Shown one piece after another: positions 18,801-27,108 of a stretch of 64,000 bases of DNA. The notes under the pieces are model-generated. The model was not told the origin of the DNA, did not search any database, and saw nothing but the letters and a program-made list of their open reading frames with translations. The position numbers and the translations under genes are program-made. The stretch is from the NCBI GenBank assembly GCA_965246995.1, contig OZ252008.1, forward strand, positions 2,604,001 to 2,668,000. Direction: 5' to 3'. Position 1 is the stretch's first letter. Each line of letters opens with the position of its first letter. Origin of the DNA: VXRJ01 sp965246995. GTDB lineage: Bacteria > Acidobacteriota > Vicinamibacteria > Vicinamibacterales > UBA8438.

Positions 18801-18958
18801 CGTCGCCCGACCGCCTCCAGATGTTCGGGAAAGGTGACTCGGAAGTGTGCCGTTTCGATCGTCCGCCACGCTTCGTCGGGCGGCGGCTGCGCCCTGGCCA
18901 GCGCCGGTGTCGCCGCAAGCAGGCAGAGCGCCAGCGCGAAGCGGCAGCTGCCGCCCAC
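15890..18958 (-). CDS. Secreted peptidase-MA / TolB-propeller / surface-antigen barrel protein
   Basis: 1022 aa. The GTG start at 18958 gives a clean signal peptide (ending ALARAQ) and overlaps the hydrolase stop by one base (TAGTG). Residues ~30-300 form a gluzincin-like domain with HELAH at 126-130 and GWVIEGIGTWYES downstream supplying a third zinc ligand. Residues ~340-620 are TolB-like propeller repeats (AVSPDGRWIAASRW, PAWSPDGRHLVWSSDRSG). The C-terminal ~350 residues are a BamA/D15-like beta barrel ending in Phe, as outer-membrane proteins do. It is probably a surface-anchored metalloprotein; the role is unknown. Confidence 0.82.
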   Translation of the reverse strand: MGGSCRFALALCLLAATPALARAQPPPDEAWRTIETAHFRVTFPEHLEAVGRRAAELAERARARLEEQFIEAPSGQIDLVVTDHVDQSNGYATVWPSNRIVAYIRPPTDSLALGYFEDNLELLIVHELAHIHQLDYPGGFGRFFRRLFGRSPTIFSFPGTDAPGWVIEGIGTWYESALTGAGRIHGTFHEMVLRTAALEGRFETVGQAGGNSPVWPGGTRRYAYGSLFFDHLLETYGQDRMGAFARELVSARTQLFGNGTLNGAATRIFGVSLTDAWRTWADGWRAEAGGLDSELARYGSITEPERVTRRARYAQHPTVSADGASLIYVRSDGRSDPQLVAEHPAGGGRRSIARTNHVTTFDLLPSGAIVFDQLDFSDRYRVFSDLYVAETGGAVRRVTTGARLTAPAAEPDGASVVAVSEGNGTQGLVRVNLSDGTVTNLVEPESGIYWAYPAVSPDGRWIAASRWADKRHDLVILDADGNLRHQVTRDRALDFAPAWSPDGRHLVWSSDRSGIPNIFAVMIAPDTGATGAPVMLTNVRTGALFPSVDPSGAWLYFSGYHVDGWDVERTRFSLGQARPAPPLAPRFDIEGTATAFRPASATAPTGAGAPDNIPSARPYAPMRTLWPTWWLPSLRGPIAVAGTADGRTPRKELLGWSIGGQTSGVDVVGRHAWMARARTFTSGGKGEGAFSYEYRGLANPTLGFSLAQRWDDEGVRFDPRQANHASPDPYYVLARERRAAVSVRLDRASFRTPVSLTVSGGLVRQDRELLDDALEAVSHLQLRRPSTRLGEAELTLHTSTARSHAFQMGNARGASVSVRTRLRRDLDALPAVPGSGRVDSSVNDVIGRARAYVPLPWPGYGASVLAFRATAGAAHGPGSATGYFDVGGASETLIPAFSLLGAPGVSVLFPVRGYETAARSGRRAWSASVEYRMPIALVNQAPGAWALHLDRILGSVFVDAGDAWGTDHLPESTSSSVLLSAGIEMTSDLLLAYSPFRVRFGVAFPLVEADGPRYYLRFGLPF

Positions 18959-19908
18959 TACTCGGAGCCGAGCCACTCCAGAATCGTGGGCGTGACGAAC
19001 TCGGGGACCTCGGTATGCGGCCCGTGTCCAACGCCCGGAAGCACGTGGATCGTAAGCGGGCCGTCCACCCACTGCCACGTGCCACTGAGCGTGCCGTTCG
19101 TGAACGGCCCGCTGTCTTTGCCGTAGATCAGCAGCGTCGGCGCCCGCACCGGCGGGAACTCGCCCGGCCGGAAGCCGAATCCTTCCGTTTCTGTCGTGAA
19201 AGGCGGCTGCGGCCAGTTTGCCCGGTAGAAGTTGGCAATCGACTCGCCGTCGAGACGTTCGTACGCTTCCTTGCGCAGACTCGCCAGGTCGTCCGGGTCA
19301 CCCGGGCGCGCCGGCGCGTTCCGCATCCGCTGGCCGAATTGGGCCCCCGCGTTGGGGTTTTCCTGCATGCCGCGCTGGAACGTGCTCGCTTCCTGTTGCG
19401 CAGTGTCTGCGGCAAGCTGACGAATAAGCCCTTCCGGATGGATGGTGCCGACCGAAACAAGCCGCTCGACCCGCTCCGGGTGCGTCATCGCAAAGTGCCA
19501 GGCATAGAATCCGCCGCTGTCCTGCCCGATGACGACTGCCCGCTCCTCGCCGAAGTGCCGGATGATGGCGTCGATGTCCGACGAGATCTTCGCCATCGTG
19601 TAGTGCTCCACGCCTTGCGGCTTGTCGCTCTGATCGGTCCCACGTGTCGACATCGCCACGACGCGGTAGTCAGCCGCGAGCGCCACTATCTGTTGCCGCC
19701 AGTCGAACCACGGCCCGGTAATGCTGTGGACGAACACGACGAGCGGCCCCTCGCCCGCCGTGTGGTACGCAATTCGTACGCCGTCGTTGTCGACCGCCCC
19801 CGCTTCCACGGTCACGGACGCCCCCCGCCAGTCGGAGATCGTCACTTGTGCCGCAACCGGCGCTGCCGCCAGCAGCGTCACGGTTGCAAGACAGAGCATT
19901 TTCTTCAT
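18958..19908 (-). CDS. Secreted alpha/beta hydrolase, epoxide-hydrolase-like
   Basis: 316 aa with a signal peptide (MKKMLCLATVTLLAAAPVAAQ). Alpha/beta-hydrolase fold with oxyanion motif VFVHSITGPWFDW and nucleophile elbow VVIGQDSGGF. The elbow puts Asp where most esterases have Ser, as in epoxide hydrolases and haloalkane dehalogenases. The catalytic His is in LPGVGHGPHTEVP. Export of an Asp-nucleophile hydrolase is less common but known. The frame extends far upstream, but that part is antisense-like sequence within the DUF1501 gene. Confidence 0.82.
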   Translation of the reverse strand: MKKMLCLATVTLLAAAPVAAQVTISDWRGASVTVEAGAVDNDGVRIAYHTAGEGPLVVFVHSITGPWFDWRQQIVALAADYRVVAMSTRGTDQSDKPQGVEHYTMAKISSDIDAIIRHFGEERAVVIGQDSGGFYAWHFAMTHPERVERLVSVGTIHPEGLIRQLAADTAQQEASTFQRGMQENPNAGAQFGQRMRNAPARPGDPDDLASLRKEAYERLDGESIANFYRANWPQPPFTTETEGFGFRPGEFPPVRAPTLLIYGKDSGPFTNGTLSGTWQWVDGPLTIHVLPGVGHGPHTEVPEFVTPTILEWLGSE

Positions 19909-19928
19909 GACTTCCCCTATACGGGACG

Positions 19929-21416
19929 CTAGGCAAGCAATTCCTGAACCACCCGTGCCGCTTCCACGCCGGTGAGTTTCGCGTCCAGGCCGCGGTGCTT
20001 GTGGGTGAAGCGTTCGTGGTTGATGCCGAAGAGGTGGAGGATGGTCGCCTGCAAATCCCGGATATGGACCGGATCCTTGACGATGTTGTACGAGAACTCG
20101 TCTGTCTCTCCGTAGACCACGCCCCCGTTCACGCCGCCGCCGGCCATCCAGAGGCTGAAGCAGCGCGGATGGTGGTCGCGGCCATAGTCGGTCGGTGTCA
20201 GCCGCCCCTGTGAGTAGATGGTGCGGCCGAACTCGCCACCCCAGATCACCAGCGTCTCGTCGAAGAGACCCCGTTCCTTCAGATCCTGAATCAGGGCCCA
20301 GGCGGCGCGGTCGACATCGGCGGCCTGCGCGGGCAGCACTTCCGGGGCGAACGAGTGGACATCCCAGCCGCGGTGGTAAATCTGGACGAAGCGGACTCCC
20401 CGCTCCACCAGACGACGGGCCATCAGTGCGGCATTCTGGAACTTGCCGGGTTGCCTGGCTTCGTCGCCCCACCGTTCGAACGTGCTGTCGGGTTCACTGG
20501 CGAGGTCAGCCATTTCCGGAACCGACATCTGCATCCGGTACGCCATCTCGTACTGCTGGATGCGGGCCAGCGTTTCCGGGTTGCCGATCTGCTCATGCTG
20601 AATACGGTTCAGTTCGCTGAGTCCGTCGAGCATCTCGCGCCGGACGTTGCGCGAGACCCCTTCCGGGTCGCGCAGGTAGAGCACCGGGTCGGCGCCCGTC
20701 CGCAGCCCCACGCCGGCATACTCCGATGAGAGGAATCCGGCGCTCCAGAGCTTGGCGGAGATCGCCTGGACCCCGGACTTCGGATGGCTCTTCTCGGCGT
20801 TCATCACGACGAACGTCGGCAGATCCTCGTTCAGGCTGCCGAGCCCGTAGGCGAACCAGGAGCCGATGCAGGGACGCCCCGGGATTTGCTGCCCGGTCTG
20901 GATGAAGGTGATCCCCGGCTCGTGATTGATGGCGTCGGTGTGCATCGAGCGGACGATGGCGATGTCATCCGCCATGCTCGCCGTGTGCGGCAGCAGTTCC
21001 GAGATCCACGCGCCACTCTGGCCGTGCTGCTGGAATTCGAAGACCGAGGGTGCGATCGGGAACCGCGCCTGACCGGACGTCATCGTCGTGAGTCGCTGAC
21101 CCTGGCGGATCGACTCGGGCAGGTCCTTGTCGTACCAGTCGCGCATCCCCGGCTTGTAGTCGAGCAGGTCCATCTGCGGCGGCGCGCCCATCATGTGGAG
21201 GTAGATGCAGCGCGTCGCCTTGGGCGCGAAGTGCGGCAGTTCGGGGAGCCCTCCGACGCGCTCGCCGCCTCCCGCTACCGCCTGCGCCAAGCCGGGAATC
21301 GCGAAGGCGTCCTTCGCCATCAGAGTCGAGAGGGCGAGGCCGCCAATTCCCTTCGCCGCCGTCCCGAAGAACTGCCGCCGGGTCTCCGCGAGGGCCGCTT
21401 CCTTGACAGGGTGCAT
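19929..21416 (-). CDS. DUF1501 protein with Tat signal
   Basis: 495-aa sulfatase-fold protein of the DUF1501 family. It has a twin-arginine leader (ETRRQFFGTAAKGIGGLALS). Mature hallmarks are KATRCIYLHMMGAPPQMDLLDYKP, DIAIVRSMHTDAINHEPG, VRFVQIYHRGWDVH, LVIWGGEFGRT and GRDHHPRCFSLWMAGGG. It is always found next to a DUF1549/DUF1553 protein, as here (26 nt downstream of it), in Planctomycetes and Acidobacteriota. The biochemical function is unproven; the two are assumed to work together in the periplasm. Confidence 0.9.
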   Translation of the reverse strand: MHPVKEAALAETRRQFFGTAAKGIGGLALSTLMAKDAFAIPGLAQAVAGGGERVGGLPELPHFAPKATRCIYLHMMGAPPQMDLLDYKPGMRDWYDKDLPESIRQGQRLTTMTSGQARFPIAPSVFEFQQHGQSGAWISELLPHTASMADDIAIVRSMHTDAINHEPGITFIQTGQQIPGRPCIGSWFAYGLGSLNEDLPTFVVMNAEKSHPKSGVQAISAKLWSAGFLSSEYAGVGLRTGADPVLYLRDPEGVSRNVRREMLDGLSELNRIQHEQIGNPETLARIQQYEMAYRMQMSVPEMADLASEPDSTFERWGDEARQPGKFQNAALMARRLVERGVRFVQIYHRGWDVHSFAPEVLPAQAADVDRAAWALIQDLKERGLFDETLVIWGGEFGRTIYSQGRLTPTDYGRDHHPRCFSLWMAGGGVNGGVVYGETDEFSYNIVKDPVHIRDLQATILHLFGINHERFTHKHRGLDAKLTGVEAARVVQELLA

Positions 21417-21442
21417 TGTGGAACCTCTTCTCTGTCGGCGAG

Positions 21443-24400
21443 CTACTTGTTCAGCGTCTCATCCAGGTTCATCACCTGGCTCACCAGCATCGTCCAGGCA
21501 GCCGACTCCGCCACGCCGAAGCTGGAGTCCGCCTCGGACGCGCCAACCGATATCAGCCGTTCGGCCTCGGCAGGCTCTGCCTGGTAGGTGTCGAGCAGGC
21601 GATCGAACGTCCGCTCGCTCACGGCACGCTCGGCGTCGCCGAAGGGACGCGACAGCAGGCGGACGGTGACGAAGTCGAGCCGCGCGTCGAAGTCGTCCGC
21701 TTCACGCATGGCGCGCTGCGCGAGATACCGCGCCGCTTCGACGAATTGCGGATCGTTCATCGTCACCAGCGCCTGGAGAGGCGTGTTGGTCCGCTCGCGG
21801 CGCACCGTGAAGTGCTCGCGCGTCGGCGCGTTGAAGATCTCCATCGACGCGGGCGGCGCCGAACGCTTCCAGAATGTGTAGAGGCTGCGCCGATAGAGCG
21901 CGTCTCCTTCATCTGCCTGATAGCTTCGCGTGTTGCTTTGGAGCATCGCGACGGTCGACCAGACGCCTTCCGGCTGGTACGGCCGTACGCTCGGCCCGCC
22001 GATGGTCGGCACCAGGAGTCCGCTGGCCCAGAGGGCCGTGTCGCGCACCATCTCGGCATCCATCCGGAAGCGAGGGCCGCGCGACAGCAGCCGGTTCGCC
22101 GGGTCGCCCTCGAGCTTCTCGGGTGTGGCCAGCGCCGACTGCCGGTAGGTGGACGAGGTCACCAGCATCCGGAAGAAGCCCTTCACATCCCACTCCGACT
22201 CGCGGAACTCGTTGGCCAGCCAGTCGAGCAGTTCCGGATGGGTGGGCGTGTCGCCCTGCGCGCCGAAGTCCTCGCTGCTGGTTACCAGGCCGGTCCCGAA
22301 CACCTGCTGCCAGAAGCGGTTGACGGTTACCCGGCTTGTCAGCGGGTTCGCGTCGTCGACGAGCCAGTAGGCGAGGCCGAGGCGGTTGCGTGGGAGCGAT
22401 TCCGACATCGGCGGGAGCACCGCGGGAACGCCGGCCACCACCCGTTCGCGCGGCTGGTCGTACATGCCGCGGTACAGGACATGTGCTTCCGGCTCCGCGT
22501 CGGCCTGCTCCTGCATCACGTGGGTGATGCCGCCGCGGCGGCGCATCTCCCGCCACTCGCGATCGATCTCGTGGGTCCGGGCGAGCATCTGGCGGTACGG
22601 TTCGTCGCGCGCGCCCAGGAAATAGAGGCGCAGCGCCTCTCGCTCGTCGGCGTCGAGCTTGTCGACTGCCTTCGTGCTGGCGCGCTCCAGCGTCGCCCAG
22701 CGCGAAACCACGGCCGCTTCCTGCACCGTGAGCGCGCGGTTGAAGATGCGCAGGTCGGCGATGCCTCCCCCGGCGAAGTAGCGCATCTCCTCTTCCGTGC
22801 GGACGGTGGTCCGGCCGCGTCCCAGTTCCAGAGGCGTATCGACCCGGAGCTTGCCGAGCACGCGCGTGAAGTACTCGCTGCCGGACGCTTCCACCACGTC
22901 CCCGTCGCGGAAGACGTTCATGCCCGCGCGTTCGCCGGTGCCGTCATGGGTAATGACGATGTGCGTCCACTCCCCCGGCGGCATCCGCTTCAGATTCGTC
23001 GGGGCGACGCGCGGCGCCGGCCGGCTCAGCGGGTCCTCGGGATCGAAGTCGCCGACCAGCCGGAACGAGAGTTGCCGCGAGCCGATGCTCATCGACCAGC
23101 CGCGGCTCCCGTCGCCGGGGTCGTACTGGCCCGCCACGACGTAGTTCCCTTCCTCTTCCGGCTGGTAGATCCAGAGCGCCATCGAGAAGGGGGTATCGGA
23201 ATCGATCGCCGACGGCGGCACACTCGCCCAGGATGCGTCGCCGAACCAGAGCGCCGGCAGATCGTGCGGCCCCGGGGCGATGCGCGCGTCGCCGTGAAGC
23301 TCCGCCGGTTCGCGTTCGCCGTCCATCACGAACGCCGGCGCCGCGGCGTCCGTCAGGTCGAGCGTCATCCAACTGGAGGTCTCGTCGAGCGGCGCGCGCA
23401 GCGTTCGGTACTCGCCGGTGGCGAGCCACTCGGCGAACGCACCGTCTGCGGCGGCGGCGCGCGAGTCGATACGCGTATCGAGTTCGGCCGCTTCGGTCCG
23501 CAGGTCGTGCCACAACGCGCGGTCCGCCTCGTCCGGCACCACCAGGATCGGCGGCGGGTCGGAGACGTTTCCGTCCATCACGTATTGCGTCGTGTTCCGG
23601 AAGAACGCCGTCATCGCGTAGAACTCGCGCTGCGCGATCGGATCGAACTTGTGGTCGTGGCAGGTGGCGCAGCCTACGGTGAGTCCGAGGAAGACGCCGC
23701 CGATCGTCTCGGCGCGGTCCTTGGCGTAGATCGCCTCGTACTCCTCCGGGACGACACCCCCTTCGTTCGTCGTGATGTTGTTCCGCTGGAAGCCGGTCGC
23801 GACCCACTGATCGAGCGTCGGCTCCTCGAGCAGGTCGCCCGCCACTTGTTCGACGGTGAATTCGTCGAACGGCTTGTTCTCGTTGAAGGCGCGAATCACC
23901 CAGTCGCGGTAGGGGTACATCTCCCGGTAGTTGTCGATATGGATGCCGTGCGTATCCCCGTAGCGCGCTGCATCGAGCCAGTAGCGCGCCCGGTGCTCGC
24001 CCCACTGCCCTGTCGAAAGCAGTCCGTCGACGTACCGCTCGTACGCATCGGGTGCGGTGTCGTTCAGGAATGCCTCGAGTGCCTCGGGCGCGGGCGGCAG
24101 TCCGGCCAGGTCGTAGGCCGCGCGGCGCGCCAGCGTCCGGCGGTCGGCCTCCGGTGCGGGAGCCAGGCCCTCCGCTTCGAGCCGCGACAAGATGAACCGG
24201 TCGACCGGCATCCGCGCCCAGGCGCCGTCCGCCACGGCGGGTGGCTCGGGACGCAAGATCGGTTCGAATGCCCAGTGCTGATCCCAGTTGGCGCCCTGAT
24301 CGACCCAGCGCCGCAACGTGTCGACCTGATCGTCGGTGAGCGACTTGTTCGATGCCGCGGGCGGCATCCGGAGCCGCGAGTCGGCATGCGTGACCCGCTG

Positions 24401-24694
24401 GATCACGAGGCTGGCGCCGGCATCCCCGGGGACCACGGGCTGCCCGTTCGGCCGCTCCGCGATCAGGCCGTCTTCCGTGTCGAGCCGCAGCCGGACTTGC
24501 CGCGTGCTCTCGTCCGGCCCGTGGCACAAGAAACAGTTATCGGCCAGGATCGGCCGCACTTCGCGCTGGAAGTCGACCGGCGCCGCCCCGGCGGCCGGCT
24601 CGGATTGCCCCGCCCGGAGGTCGATGGACGCGCCCGCTGCGGCGGCCAGCAGCACCCCGGCCAGGATCAGGACTCGCGAATCACGCGTGAACAT
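21443..24694 (-). CDS. PSCyt1/DUF1549-LamG-DUF1553 cytochrome protein
   Basis: 1083 aa. Signal peptide, then a planctomycete cytochrome c domain (EVRPILADNCFLCHGPDESTR, haem motif CFLCH, and LRMPP as the distal Met). DUF1549 follows (MPVDRFILSRLEAEGLAPAPEAD, ARYWLDAARYGDTHG), then a LamG-like concanavalin domain in the middle (TPFSMALWIYQP, ADLRIFNRAL), then DUF1553 (NRLGLAYWLVDDANPLTSRVTVNRFWQQVFGTGLV, APTREHFTVRRERTNTPLQALVTMNDPQFVEAARYLA). It forms the usual two-gene unit with DUF1501. Function not established. Confidence 0.9.
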   Translation of the reverse strand: MFTRDSRVLILAGVLLAAAAGASIDLRAGQSEPAAGAAPVDFQREVRPILADNCFLCHGPDESTRQVRLRLDTEDGLIAERPNGQPVVPGDAGASLVIQRVTHADSRLRMPPAASNKSLTDDQVDTLRRWVDQGANWDQHWAFEPILRPEPPAVADGAWARMPVDRFILSRLEAEGLAPAPEADRRTLARRAAYDLAGLPPAPEALEAFLNDTAPDAYERYVDGLLSTGQWGEHRARYWLDAARYGDTHGIHIDNYREMYPYRDWVIRAFNENKPFDEFTVEQVAGDLLEEPTLDQWVATGFQRNNITTNEGGVVPEEYEAIYAKDRAETIGGVFLGLTVGCATCHDHKFDPIAQREFYAMTAFFRNTTQYVMDGNVSDPPPILVVPDEADRALWHDLRTEAAELDTRIDSRAAAADGAFAEWLATGEYRTLRAPLDETSSWMTLDLTDAAAPAFVMDGEREPAELHGDARIAPGPHDLPALWFGDASWASVPPSAIDSDTPFSMALWIYQPEEEGNYVVAGQYDPGDGSRGWSMSIGSRQLSFRLVGDFDPEDPLSRPAPRVAPTNLKRMPPGEWTHIVITHDGTGERAGMNVFRDGDVVEASGSEYFTRVLGKLRVDTPLELGRGRTTVRTEEEMRYFAGGGIADLRIFNRALTVQEAAVVSRWATLERASTKAVDKLDADEREALRLYFLGARDEPYRQMLARTHEIDREWREMRRRGGITHVMQEQADAEPEAHVLYRGMYDQPRERVVAGVPAVLPPMSESLPRNRLGLAYWLVDDANPLTSRVTVNRFWQQVFGTGLVTSSEDFGAQGDTPTHPELLDWLANEFRESEWDVKGFFRMLVTSSTYRQSALATPEKLEGDPANRLLSRGPRFRMDAEMVRDTALWASGLLVPTIGGPSVRPYQPEGVWSTVAMLQSNTRSYQADEGDALYRRSLYTFWKRSAPPASMEIFNAPTREHFTVRRERTNTPLQALVTMNDPQFVEAARYLAQRAMREADDFDARLDFVTVRLLSRPFGDAERAVSERTFDRLLDTYQAEPAEAERLISVGASEADSSFGVAESAAWTMLVSQVMNLDETLNK

Positions 24695-24833
24695 GGTTTC
24701 CTCCCCGCTGGGACCCGTTGCGCGATTCTACCATCGACGTCACGCACACCCTATCGGGGGGCGGATGCGCCGGCTCTCGGGTTCGCCGTCAGGTGGAGCA
24801 CTCCACAGCGGAACGCCGCGATGTTCCCCTCCG

Positions 24834-25880
24834 TCACCAGATGGGACAGGAAGGTCCAGCGATACGATCGAACGGCAGCCGCTCCCAGACGTAGCTGGAG
24901 ACCGGACGCCGCGTGCCGATGTTGCATTGTTCGATGCAGGTGGCATCGACTTCGCGAACGTTCACTTCGTTAATCGCGCCGACCTCACGGATCGACCGGT
25001 CAATGGCTGGGGTGATGACGTCGAAGCCAGCGATGAAGAGGTGGTGCCGGCGCGCGAACGCTTCGCAGAGCCGAACCGTCTCGGGGTGAATCCGGTCTGC
25101 CGCATCGATGAAGTCAGCGCCAGCGCGGCCAGTAACAAGACGGCTGATTGCGACAGTATCGCCCTCCCCAGGCACGCTCTCGGTGGTGTAGCCCTGTTGT
25201 CGGAGGTAGGCTTCCGCTGCACGATCGATAAGGATCGGATGGAGGAGACCGCTTTCGCACAGTTGGTCCCTTCCCGGCTCATGATTGCGTTGGGCGACCA
25301 ACTCTGTGATCGTCCGTTTGCCGTCTCCGATCACCGTTGGTGCCCGCCGCTCAACGCAACCGGCAAACGTGCCGCCGACGCAAAGTACCCGGTAGTGCGC
25401 GCCCTCGATCTGTTGCTCCACGAGCACCCGATGCCCGGCCGTCGCGATCCGTTCGACTGCAATACGGAGAAGACGGCGAGTTCGTATGTGCGTGAAAACC
25501 GCACGGCTGTATGTGCCGACGCACGGCTTGGCGACACAGGGATACGTCAGCGGTGCCGACTCGAGAACACCTACCGCGTCGTCTGCCGCGGCGCAGGCAA
25601 GCAAGCGCGGCGTTGGCAGCCCCACCTCTGCGAGCAGCAGCTTCTGTGACGGTTTGTCAATCAGTCTGACGTAGTCGTCGCGCCGTTGCAGCGTGAGAAA
25701 CCCTGGCCAGGTCCGGAAGATGAATCCGGCTCCGTCGGGATGCATCACCCGGACGATGTTCAGTGGGTGGTCACAGATCACTTCGAAGTCATATCCCGCG
25801 AGGTGTCCTGCATCCAGCAATGACTGCAGGCCGCCGGTGAGCGCCGGTACAAACGGCACGTCCTTCAACCTTTCCGTCAC
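24834..25880 (-). CDS. Cyanophycin-synthetase-like ATP-grasp ligase of the RiPP locus
   Basis: 348-aa ATP-grasp enzyme. DKPSQKLLLAEVGLPTP (75-91) is the usual start of the ATP-grasp fold. CVAKPC (115-120) has the ATP-binding Lys, VLVEQQIEGAHYRVL (152-166) the hinge, and VIGDGKRTITELV (183-195) closely resembles the loop of cyanophycin synthetase. GFDVI (285-289) and INEVNVRE (303-310) carry the metal ligands. Family members join a carboxylate to an amine or hydroxyl via an acyl phosphate. As the last gene of the exporter operon, starting (GTG) 3 nt after the metallopeptidase-like gene, it is the best candidate for modifying the NHLP core peptides. The product type (isopeptide, ester or added residue) is unknown. 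Confidence 0.8.
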   Translation of the reverse strand: MTERLKDVPFVPALTGGLQSLLDAGHLAGYDFEVICDHPLNIVRVMHPDGAGFIFRTWPGFLTLQRRDDYVRLIDKPSQKLLLAEVGLPTPRLLACAAADDAVGVLESAPLTYPCVAKPCVGTYSRAVFTHIRTRRLLRIAVERIATAGHRVLVEQQIEGAHYRVLCVGGTFAGCVERRAPTVIGDGKRTITELVAQRNHEPGRDQLCESGLLHPILIDRAAEAYLRQQGYTTESVPGEGDTVAISRLVTGRAGADFIDAADRIHPETVRLCEAFARRHHLFIAGFDVITPAIDRSIREVGAINEVNVREVDATCIEQCNIGTRRPVSSYVWERLPFDRIAGPSCPIW

Positions 25881-25883
25881 ACG

Positions 25884-27107
25884 CTACAGGGCGCCAGCAT
25901 CGCGTCGCGCCGGATCGACACGAGCGCGGGAGGCAATTCGCGACACGTCTCCCGAATCGAACAAGGGATTGACCGTGTGCAGTGCGCCTTGCAGCCGCCG
26001 ACCGGCATCGGTTGCGGCAAGATCCTCAACCGTCAACCGGGTCAGAGCCACCACTGTTCGGAGACGTGCTTCTGACCGGAGGGCTCCCACACGCGCGCTG
26101 TCGAACGCTTCCAGATTGTGCGCTGCACGCGTGACGAGCCACTGCAGCACCCGAAATGCGCCACTGCTGAGAGGCGGATCGCCCTGGTAGTACTCCAGCC
26201 GTGCGCCGCGCCGGTAAGCAGGAAACGCCTCGAGACCCAGGAATCGAAGCGCCCATTCGGCGCGGTATCGGCCAGTCGCATGAACGAGACCGGCGTAGTC
26301 GGCAATCAGCTCGTCGAGCAGTCGGTTTTGCATGGAGCCAAAGACCCGACGCGTGAAGTAGTGAACCGACTCGTGTTCGATACGGATTGCGAGGGAGAGC
26401 CGACGCCAGGTGGCGGCATCGATGCCAAGGCTGCCCGAAGGCACTTCGCTGTAGGGCGCGGTCGACGCCAACATGAACCGATCCAGGTACAACGCTTTCT
26501 GAGACGACAGCGATTGGAATCTGATCCGCCAGTCCCGCTCGGTCGCTTCGGGATATGACGTCTGCCACTCCGACTTCAGGCGCCTCATCCGGTCGGCGTT
26601 GGGGTAGCCCGCTACCAGGGTTGCGCCCAGTGCGTCGGGTACCGGAATCGGCTCGTTCCATCCAGTGATCGCCTGCGTAAGCAGGACGAAGTCCCGCTTG
26701 TCCGGAATGATCAGTACCGGCAAACGGCCCGCCGGTGTTTGGTGGAGTGTGAGCTGAAGAGCTTCCGGTCGCTGCAGTCGCAACGGCGGCGTTTCCGCTG
26801 GCACCGGCTCGAGTCGCAACACCGAAGCCCTGTAGGTGGGCGATCGACTAATGCCCCGCTCGACCGGAAAGCGCAGCTGCGGAAGCGCTTGACGCAAGAT
26901 GGTCCAAACGCCTGGTACCGATGCCTCGGCGATGTAGCGTTCCCATGATTCGACGAACGGTTCGTCGTTGAGTGGCAGGTGAACTGTCTGACTGAGTGCC
27001 GCCGGATCAAAGTGGTTGGCGTTGTAGTCCAACAACTCATCGATCTCGGGAGCCGAGGCGCCGGCTTGCTCCAATACCGCCGCGCGCTCGTCAATTCGGG
27101 CCGCCAA
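25884..27107 (-). CDS. HExxH zinc-metallopeptidase-like protein of the RiPP locus
   Basis: 407 aa from a TTG start one base after the binding-protein stop (TGACTTG). The frame is open further upstream, but that part overlaps the preceding gene. The only strong motif is IRIEHESVHYFTRRVF (HESVH at 245-249), followed by LLDELIADYAG with Glu266, the spacing expected of a gluzincin's third zinc ligand. No signal peptide or membrane segment is visible, so it is probably cytoplasmic. I do not recognise the family. In this operon it could trim precursors or products, or act as an immunity factor; this is inference. Confidence 0.65.
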   Translation of the reverse strand: MAARIDERAAVLEQAGASAPEIDELLDYNANHFDPAALSQTVHLPLNDEPFVESWERYIAEASVPGVWTILRQALPQLRFPVERGISRSPTYRASVLRLEPVPAETPPLRLQRPEALQLTLHQTPAGRLPVLIIPDKRDFVLLTQAITGWNEPIPVPDALGATLVAGYPNADRMRRLKSEWQTSYPEATERDWRIRFQSLSSQKALYLDRFMLASTAPYSEVPSGSLGIDAATWRRLSLAIRIEHESVHYFTRRVFGSMQNRLLDELIADYAGLVHATGRYRAEWALRFLGLEAFPAYRRGARLEYYQGDPPLSSGAFRVLQWLVTRAAHNLEAFDSARVGALRSEARLRTVVALTRLTVEDLAATDAGRRLQGALHTVNPLFDSGDVSRIASRARVDPARRDAGAL

Positions 27108-27108
27108 G

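Noticed and set aside
19909..20472. N-terminal extension of the alpha/beta hydrolase frame
   Set aside because: Arg/Pro-rich sequence overlapping the DUF1501 gene in another frame; the signal peptide at 19908 marks the true start.
21416..24973. 1185-codon open frame on the plus strand
   Set aside because: Exact antisense shadow of the DUF1549/DUF1553 gene with Arg/Val/His-rich low-information sequence and no ribosome site.
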